Origin: JACZXQ01 sp036986155
Lineage (GTDB): Bacteria > Gemmatimonadota > Gemmatimonadetes > Longimicrobiales > Gaopeijiaceae
Direction of reading: 5' to 3'
Length of the DNA: 10,348 nt
Assembly: GCA_036986155.1 (NCBI GenBank)
Contig: BTRA01000104.1
Coordinates: 1 to 10,348, forward strand
The notes under the pieces were generated by a model. The model saw nothing but the letters and a program-made list of their open reading frames with translations, had not been told where the DNA came from and ran no database searches. A program made the position numbers and the translations under genes. Each line of letters begins with the position of its first letter. The first letter of the stretch is position 1. This document shows, piece after piece, positions 6,162 to 10,348 of the stretch.

Positions 6162-6683
6162 CTATGGCGCCGACAGATCTCTCGGTCGAATGAAGCGCCG
6201 TAACGATCCCGAGCCTCCCACAATATCGGCCCAGTTTTCGACATTGAGGTCGATGACGGCGAGCGCTCCGGTGGGGAACTTGGTGAGGGCGCGGTCGAGG
6301 TCGGGCTGCTCACCCGATCCGCTGAGCCCCATCGTTATGGCCTCCATGCCCGGATTGTGCCCGATGAGCATGACCGAGCCTATATCATCGCGTTGCTCCT
6401 GGATCACGGAGATGAGTTCCCCGGGGCTGGCGAGATACAATCGCTCGTCGATCTGGCTTGGTGGCTCGAACTCCAGGCAGCTTCCGATGCGGTCCCAGGT
6501 TTCACGCGTTCGACGTGCAGGTGAGCAGATCACCAGCTCGGGGAGGAGACCTTCGGACTGCATGACTTCAGCCACCTTGGGCGCAGCAGCCACCCCGCGT
6601 CGGGCGAGTGGGCGCTCGATGTCCGAGAGTGAAGGGTCGCCCCAATCGGATTTGGCGTGGCGGAGCAGGTAGAGCCGTTTCAA
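6162..6683 (-). CDS. sixA: SixA-like phosphohistidine phosphatase (histidine phosphatase superfamily)
   Basis: 173 residues from the TTG start at 6683. The N-terminus KRLYLLRHAKSDW carries the RH catalytic motif (R8, nucleophile H9) with the K-S-D-W continuation usual for SixA-type proteins. Other family landmarks are DIERPLARRG (21-30), CSPARRTRETW (53-63), E80, and LIGHNPG (106-112) with the second catalytic His H109, then FPTGALAVIDL. SixA enzymes remove phosphate from phosphohistidine; E. coli SixA acts on the HPt domain of ArcB. Whether this one acts on a kinase, an HPt or a PTS-type protein is unknown. The TTG start has GGAGG 4 nt upstream and gives the usual family N-terminus. A longer GTG start at 6755 would add 24 residues without a ribosome site. 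It is transcribed divergently from the large membrane protein. The gene symbol is by family only. Confidence 0.88.
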   Translation of the reverse strand: MKRLYLLRHAKSDWGDPSLSDIERPLARRGVAAAPKVAEVMQSEGLLPELVICSPARRTRETWDRIGSCLEFEPPSQIDERLYLASPGELISVIQEQRDDIGSVMLIGHNPGMEAITMGLSGSGEQPDLDRALTKFPTGALAVIDLNVENWADIVGGSGSLRRFIRPRDLSAP

Positions 6684-6836
6684 GTGGCCTCCAGAGGCGT
6701 GTGCGGTGGAGTCTTTCGTGATATGATTCCGCCATGCCGCAGCGAAGTCCAGCACAAAGTACTTGCTTTAGACCGATCCGAAATCCTGTATTTCTGTTAG
6801 TACCTCTCTCGACCGACTCTCAAACAGGGAAAGCCG
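6684..6836. promoter_or_regulatory. Divergent intergenic region, SixA-like gene / large membrane protein
   Basis: About 150 bp upstream of both genes. For the rightward gene a weak promoter is possible: TTGCTT at 6763-6768 and TGTATT at 6787-6792 with 18 bp between. Both boxes match the sigma-70 consensus only partly. AGGGA at 6826-6830 is the likely ribosome site for the ATG at 6837 (6 nt spacing). No clear inverted-repeat operator was seen. Confidence 0.3.
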
Positions 6837-8840
6837 ATGAGCGAAGGCGACGCTCCGACGCCTGAGGCGCCAAGGCCGAATCCGTCCTCTCCAGAGGTGC
6901 GAAGGGGTGGCTCTCCCCCACTTTCTTGGCCACCGCCTGGTATGGAGTGGATCCAGGGGAGACTTTGGCAGGTGACGGTGATGGCGATGCTGGGGAGTCT
7001 CGTTACCGTTCTGCCGCTCATCTGGTCGTTGGCGATGTCGCAGGATTTCTGGAGTCTCGGCCCCCTCGAGGAACACTGGAAGCTCGGCATCACGATCACG
7101 TTGGTGGGTCTAGCTGTCTTGTTTGCCGCCTTCTTCCTGCTTTTCAGCCTGATGCGCGCCGCGGGTAGGGCGGCCGATCTGGGATACGGCTTTCTGACGA
7201 TCGCCGAGGTGACGACGGACCTGAGCCGCGACACCGGATTCCTGCTCCAGGGCAAGCGTCTCTATTCGCGTTTCAGGAGAGACCAGCGCGGCCATCTGGT
7301 GATGGCGCGACTGACCGGGGCGATCCTCCTATTGGTGTCCTCGCTGTGGCTCGCCGTGGGGTTCGCGGTTGCGGTGGCCCTCGCCGCCCGGGGCGTCATC
7401 GGTCCGCGCGACGTGTGGTTTTTCACGGCGGGACCGAGCGTGGTCTTCTTCGTCACGGGTGGGGGCCTCTATCTCGCTCAGGCGATTCGGGTTCGGATGG
7501 CGAGAGCCTCCTGGTTGTCGGAGGACGGTGTGGCTGGTTGGTCGGTACGCGAGGATGCCACGCGCTGGTCCAATGGTCTGGATGAGGCCCGGAGCATGGT
7601 CGCTCTGGACGCCGGAAAGAAGCACCAGGGGAAGCTTTTCCGGAATGCGGCCGTGCTGACGGTCCTCCTCTTCGTGATCATCGCCGTTCCCATCGTCACG
7701 ATCTCGATCACCGGAGCGGTCGGACCCCTCCTCGCCGAGATCGCGATACCACAATTCCTCTCCGTGCAGGAGATGGCTGGTGCCATCGAACCGCTGCGCC
7801 GGTACCGTCTGGAGGCGGATCCTTCCATTAGTCCGGTTCAGGCGGGGCTGGCCTTCAACAACCTAGCTTTCGTGGGCTTGGTCCCAGAGGAGGGCCGACT
7901 CGAGCTGGCGCCTACCCGCCCATATCCAGAGCACTGGTTCCCGAACCCCGGCTCATTCCCGAACATCTTCCAAGAGGACGTAGCCAGGGACCTCATGATC
8001 CGGACGGACGGTGGATTCGACTCCGACGAGCTAGCTGCGCTCCGGCAAGCCGCCGCTCATCCGGGACAGCGTGAGCTCGAGATTCTCGCCCGGGCCGGGG
8101 AAGCTGACCTGGTCAGTACGCGGTGGCAGGTGCCGTTCCCGGACACGTTGTCCATGTTCACGATGCCGCTCCCGCACTTCACCGAAATCCGCTACGCCGC
8201 GTTGGCGAATGTGAGCCGGGCGGCGGTGGAGGTCATCGACGGCGACCCGGCCCAGGCGGAAGAGACCCTCTATCAACTGATTTCGGCGGGTTTTCTTCTG
8301 GTCGATCAAGGCCCGACGCTCATCGACAACCTGATGGGTGTGGTCATCGTCGGGCTCGGCGGAGACGCCTTGGAGGGGCTCTACGAGGTCCGTGGACGTA
8401 CCGAAGCCCTCAGCACACTCAAGTGGGCTCGTGAGTCGGCTGCGGCGGCCGCACACGCCTCCAGGCTAGGGGTGAACGAAGACGACATTCATACTGTGCT
8501 GAAGAGCATTCCCAGTATCGTCGAGGACGGTTCCGCCCTCCGAGGTCTGCGTTGGGAGTACCTGGCGACGTTCAACATGCTGGCGCCGTGCATCAACCTT
8601 CACAAGATGGTGTTCGGCCCGGATGAAACGTACGATGAATGGCTTCTACGGAGCGAGGCTGCGCTCGTTCGCTTCCCCGGCGAGGCGCCGCTGTTCGAGT
8701 TGGCCAGTTCGGGCGTGACCAACCTCGTTCAGGAAGTCGGGACTCTTTCACGGATCTTGACCATCGTGCTCGGCAGCCAAACCAAACCCGGAAGCTGCGC
8801 GATGTTCATCTCGGCGTTCGAGACCCGCGGGGGTCTCTGA
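6837..8840 (+). CDS. Large membrane protein with five predicted spans and a big extracytoplasmic C-terminal domain, unknown function
   Basis: 667 residues. A Pro-rich N-terminus (1-40) is followed by likely membrane spans at about 45-67, 83-105, 158-184, 193-217 and 272-294. The loops between spans 2 and 3 (KRLYSRFRRDQRGH) and between 4 and 5 (KKHQGKLFR) are basic, so they should be cytoplasmic. This puts the N-terminus inside and the roughly 370-residue C-terminal part outside. That domain is mainly helical; about 455-545 has paired helices like a repeat scaffold (AALANVSRAAVEVIDGDPAQ, EALSTLKWARESAAAAAHAS), but no clear TPR consensus. Two Cys (585 and 654) could form a disulphide outside. 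No catalytic or transport motif is recognised, so I assign no function. The ATG has AGGGA 6 nt upstream. The stop codon lies next to a perfect hairpin, and the next gene on the strand is an exported peptidase. Confidence 0.85.
   Translation: MSEGDAPTPEAPRPNPSSPEVRRGGSPPLSWPPPGMEWIQGRLWQVTVMAMLGSLVTVLPLIWSLAMSQDFWSLGPLEEHWKLGITITLVGLAVLFAAFFLLFSLMRAAGRAADLGYGFLTIAEVTTDLSRDTGFLLQGKRLYSRFRRDQRGHLVMARLTGAILLLVSSLWLAVGFAVAVALAARGVIGPRDVWFFTAGPSVVFFVTGGGLYLAQAIRVRMARASWLSEDGVAGWSVREDATRWSNGLDEARSMVALDAGKKHQGKLFRNAAVLTVLLFVIIAVPIVTISITGAVGPLLAEIAIPQFLSVQEMAGAIEPLRRYRLEADPSISPVQAGLAFNNLAFVGLVPEEGRLELAPTRPYPEHWFPNPGSFPNIFQEDVARDLMIRTDGGFDSDELAALRQAAAHPGQRELEILARAGEADLVSTRWQVPFPDTLSMFTMPLPHFTEIRYAALANVSRAAVEVIDGDPAQAEETLYQLISAGFLLVDQGPTLIDNLMGVVIVGLGGDALEGLYEVRGRTEALSTLKWARESAAAAAHASRLGVNEDDIHTVLKSIPSIVEDGSALRGLRWEYLATFNMLAPCINLHKMVFGPDETYDEWLLRSEAALVRFPGEAPLFELASSGVTNLVQEVGTLSRILTIVLGSQTKPGSCAMFISAFETRGGL
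8820..8837 (+). other. Perfect hairpin over the end of the membrane-protein gene
   Basis: GAGACCC (8820-8826) and GGGTCTC (8831-8837) form a perfect 7-bp stem with a GCGG loop, ending one base before the TGA at 8838-8840. No T-run follows, so it is not a usual terminator alone. Its right arm can instead pair with the left arm of the terminator at 8880-8926 (see findings). Confidence 0.6.
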
Positions 8841-8879
8841 CGAGGTGCTCCCCTCAAATTGTGCGACTTGCTAGACAGC

Positions 8880-8926
8880 GCGGGCCAGACCTCCTAGATC
8901 GGGGGGTCGGGCCCGCAACTTTTTTT
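8880..8926 (+). terminator. Intrinsic (rho-independent) terminator upstream of the peptidase gene
   Basis: GCGGGCC (8880-8886) pairs with GGCCCGC (8910-8916). After one A/G mismatch the stem continues for seven more pairs (GACCTCC 8888-8894 with GGGGGTC 8902-8908, one T-G wobble) around a 7-nt loop. Seven Ts follow at 8920-8926. This is a strong terminator for rightward transcription. It ends only two bases from the Shine-Dalgarno AGGAG of the next gene, leaving no room for a separate promoter downstream of it. Confidence 0.85.
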
Positions 8927-8938
8927 CAGGAGTCAGCC

Positions 8939-10312
8939 GTGTTGAGAACCAGTCTTGGTGTATCTGCAGCACTTTACGTCGCTTTGGCCCTCGCTCGGCC
9001 CGTGTCGGCCCAGACCGACATCGAGCGAGCTTACCGGAGTGACGCCGACCGTCTCATCGAGGCGGCCGTGGGGGACAGTGCCGCGTACGATCGCCTTGCC
9101 GAGTTGGTCGATCGCTTCGGGCACCGCCTCAGTGGGTCTGCCAGCCTGGAACTCGCGATCGACTGGATTCTGGACCAGATGGAAGCCGACGGCCTCGAAA
9201 ACGTCCGCGGCGAGCCGGTCCCGGTGCCCCACTGGGTCCGTGGTGAGGAGTCCATCCGCATGCTTCAGCCGCGCCGGAAGGAGCTCCCCATGCTCGGCCT
9301 CGGCGGGAGCGTCGGGACGCCACCGGGCGGCATCCGGAGTGAAGTCGTGGTGGTGGGAAGCTTTGCCGAACTCGAGGCCCGTGCGGACGAGGCGGCAGGA
9401 CGCATTGTGCTCTTCAACGTTCCGTTCACCTCGTACGGCCAGACCGTGCGATACCGCGGCGGCGGAGCGGTCGCCGCTGCCCGGGTGGGAGCAGTCGCCA
9501 GCATCATTCGTTCCGTGACGAACTACTCGCAGCAGACACCGCACACCGGGGCGATGGGCTATGCGGAGGGGGTGACCAAGATACCGCACGCCGCCATCAC
9601 CGTGGAGGACGCCGAAATGATCCAGCGGATGGTGGATCGCGGCGAGCGCGTCGAACTTGTGATCGAGATGGAGGCGAAGACCCTTCCCGACGTCATGTCC
9701 CGCAATGTCGTCGCGGAGATCGTTGGACGGGAGAGCCCGGAAGAGGTCGTCGTTCTCGGTGGACACATCGACTCGTGGGACGTCGGGCAGGGCGCGATGG
9801 ATGACGCAGGGGGCAGCGTCGCGGCTTGGGAGGCCGTCCGGCTCATGAAGGACCTCGGCCTGAGGCCGCGCAGGACAGTACGTGTAGTGCTGTGGGCCAA
9901 TGAGGAAAACGGTTTGGCAGGCGGTAATGGCTACCGTGATTCGCATTTGGAGGAGGTCGGCGACCATGTGCTGGCCATGGAGTCCGACGGAGGCCTGTTC
10001 CGCCCTCTCGGGTTCGGGTTCACCGGGTCGGACGACGCTTTTCAGATCATGCAGCGCGTCGGGCGTTTGCTGGACCGAATTGGTGCCGGCCGGATCACTC
10101 GGGGAGGAGGCGGGGCCGATATCGGACCCCTTCAGAGAGAGGGAGTGCCGGGAATGGGACTACAGGTCGACGGCGAGCGCTATTTCTGGTATCACCATAC
10201 CGATGCGGACACCATCGACAAGCTCGACCCACGTGAGGTGGGACTCAGCGTGGCCGCCATGGCCGTGATTGCCTACGTGATCGCCGATCTACCGGAGCGG
10301 TTGCCGCGATAG
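8939..10312 (+). CDS. Exported M28-family metallopeptidase, carboxypeptidase Q (PGCP)-like
   Basis: 457 residues from GTG 8939, with AGGAG at 8928-8932 (6 nt spacing); TTG 8942 is an adjacent alternative. The frame stays open upstream to 8639, but that part overlaps the previous gene. A signal peptide (LGVSAALYVALALARPVSA) has a good cleavage site A24-Q25. Residues about 100-250 hold a PA-like insert (GRIVLFNVPF). The di-zinc catalytic domain follows: H276 in GGHIDSWDVGQGAMDD, bridging D288, catalytic E322 and ligand E323 in LWANEENG, D350 in MESDGG, and H420 in YHHTDADT. All five expected metal ligands and the general base are present. The block from GGHIDSWD to the C-terminal LPR matches my memory of mammalian carboxypeptidase Q closely. 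It probably releases amino acids from peptides in the periplasm or outside the cell. Expression may depend on read-through of the terminator just upstream. Confidence 0.95.
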   Translation: MLRTSLGVSAALYVALALARPVSAQTDIERAYRSDADRLIEAAVGDSAAYDRLAELVDRFGHRLSGSASLELAIDWILDQMEADGLENVRGEPVPVPHWVRGEESIRMLQPRRKELPMLGLGGSVGTPPGGIRSEVVVVGSFAELEARADEAAGRIVLFNVPFTSYGQTVRYRGGGAVAAARVGAVASIIRSVTNYSQQTPHTGAMGYAEGVTKIPHAAITVEDAEMIQRMVDRGERVELVIEMEAKTLPDVMSRNVVAEIVGRESPEEVVVLGGHIDSWDVGQGAMDDAGGSVAAWEAVRLMKDLGLRPRRTVRVVLWANEENGLAGGNGYRDSHLEEVGDHVLAMESDGGLFRPLGFGFTGSDDAFQIMQRVGRLLDRIGAGRITRGGGGADIGPLQREGVPGMGLQVDGERYFWYHHTDADTIDKLDPREVGLSVAAMAVIAYVIADLPERLPR

Positions 10313-10348
10313 GGTCCTGCTCGCCGTCCTGCACCCCCGGGGGAAGCC
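10313..10348. other. Window end after the peptidase stop
   Basis: Only 36 bp remain. A CCCCCGGGGG run near the end (10336-10345) could be part of a hairpin, but no T-run is visible and the sequence stops. Nothing else can be called. Confidence 0.3.

Noticed and set aside
5666..6313. 215-residue reverse-strand open frame across the convergent genes
   Set aside because: It overlaps three better-supported genes in other frames, is rich in Ser/Pro/Arg and has no recognisable pattern.
6684..6755. Longer GTG start (6755) for the SixA-like protein
   Set aside because: There is no ribosome site before it, and it adds 24 residues ahead of the usual SixA N-terminus. TTG 6683 has GGAGG.
8639..8938. 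Upstream extension of the peptidase frame by 100 residues
   Set aside because: It overlaps the end of the membrane-protein gene, reads as Arg/Gly-rich nonsense and runs through the terminator. GTG 8939 has a good ribosome site and gives a clean signal peptide.
8933..9967. 344-residue open frame antisense to the peptidase gene
   Set aside because: It mirrors a strongly recognised gene with all its catalytic motifs. Its product is His/Asp/Arg-rich without domain pattern, as expected for a GC-rich shadow.
1..10348. CRISPR array, tRNA/rRNA, insertion sequence or phage genes
   Set aside because: No spaced repeats, tRNA cloverleaf, transposase-like protein or terminal inverted repeats were seen anywhere in the window.

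Overview
The window is GC-rich bacterial chromosomal DNA from a Gram-negative-type cell: it has an exported M28 peptidase, a lipoprotein with a lipobox, and many non-ATG starts. The mix of a carboxypeptidase Q-like peptidase, small lipoproteins and NarL-type two-component genes would suit a Gemmatimonadota-like or related environmental lineage. That is an impression from gene content, not a proven assignment. No phage, transposase, CRISPR, tRNA or rRNA signal was seen.

Left part (1-2592, all leftward): a membrane-bound HisKA_3-type histidine kinase overlaps an FAD-dependent DAO-family oxidoreductase by about 4 nt. A universal stress protein cut by the window edge follows. The kinase keeps its phospho-acceptor His but has lost the residues normally needed for ATP binding and catalysis, so it looks like a pseudokinase.

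Centre-left (2593-4525): across a 222-bp divergent intergenic region lies a second, intact soluble PAS-HisKA_3 kinase. It overlaps a NarL/FixJ response regulator by 8 nt. There is one regulator for two related kinases, one intact and one degenerate. This is the most suggestive arrangement in the window.

Centre (4526-6161): a 53-aa single-pass membrane protein (leftward), a stretch that may hold a broken small reading frame, an exported protein made of two copies of an alpha/beta-barrel-like domain (rightward), and a 77-aa lipoprotein (leftward, convergent).

Right part (6162-10348): a SixA-like histidine phosphatase (leftward) diverges from a 667-aa five-span membrane protein of unknown function. 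Downstream on the same strand is an exported M28 metallopeptidase closely resembling carboxypeptidase Q. A strong intrinsic terminator sits between these last two genes, directly against the peptidase's ribosome binding site. It can pair alternatively with a hairpin over the upstream stop codon, so expression of the peptidase may be controlled by attenuation.
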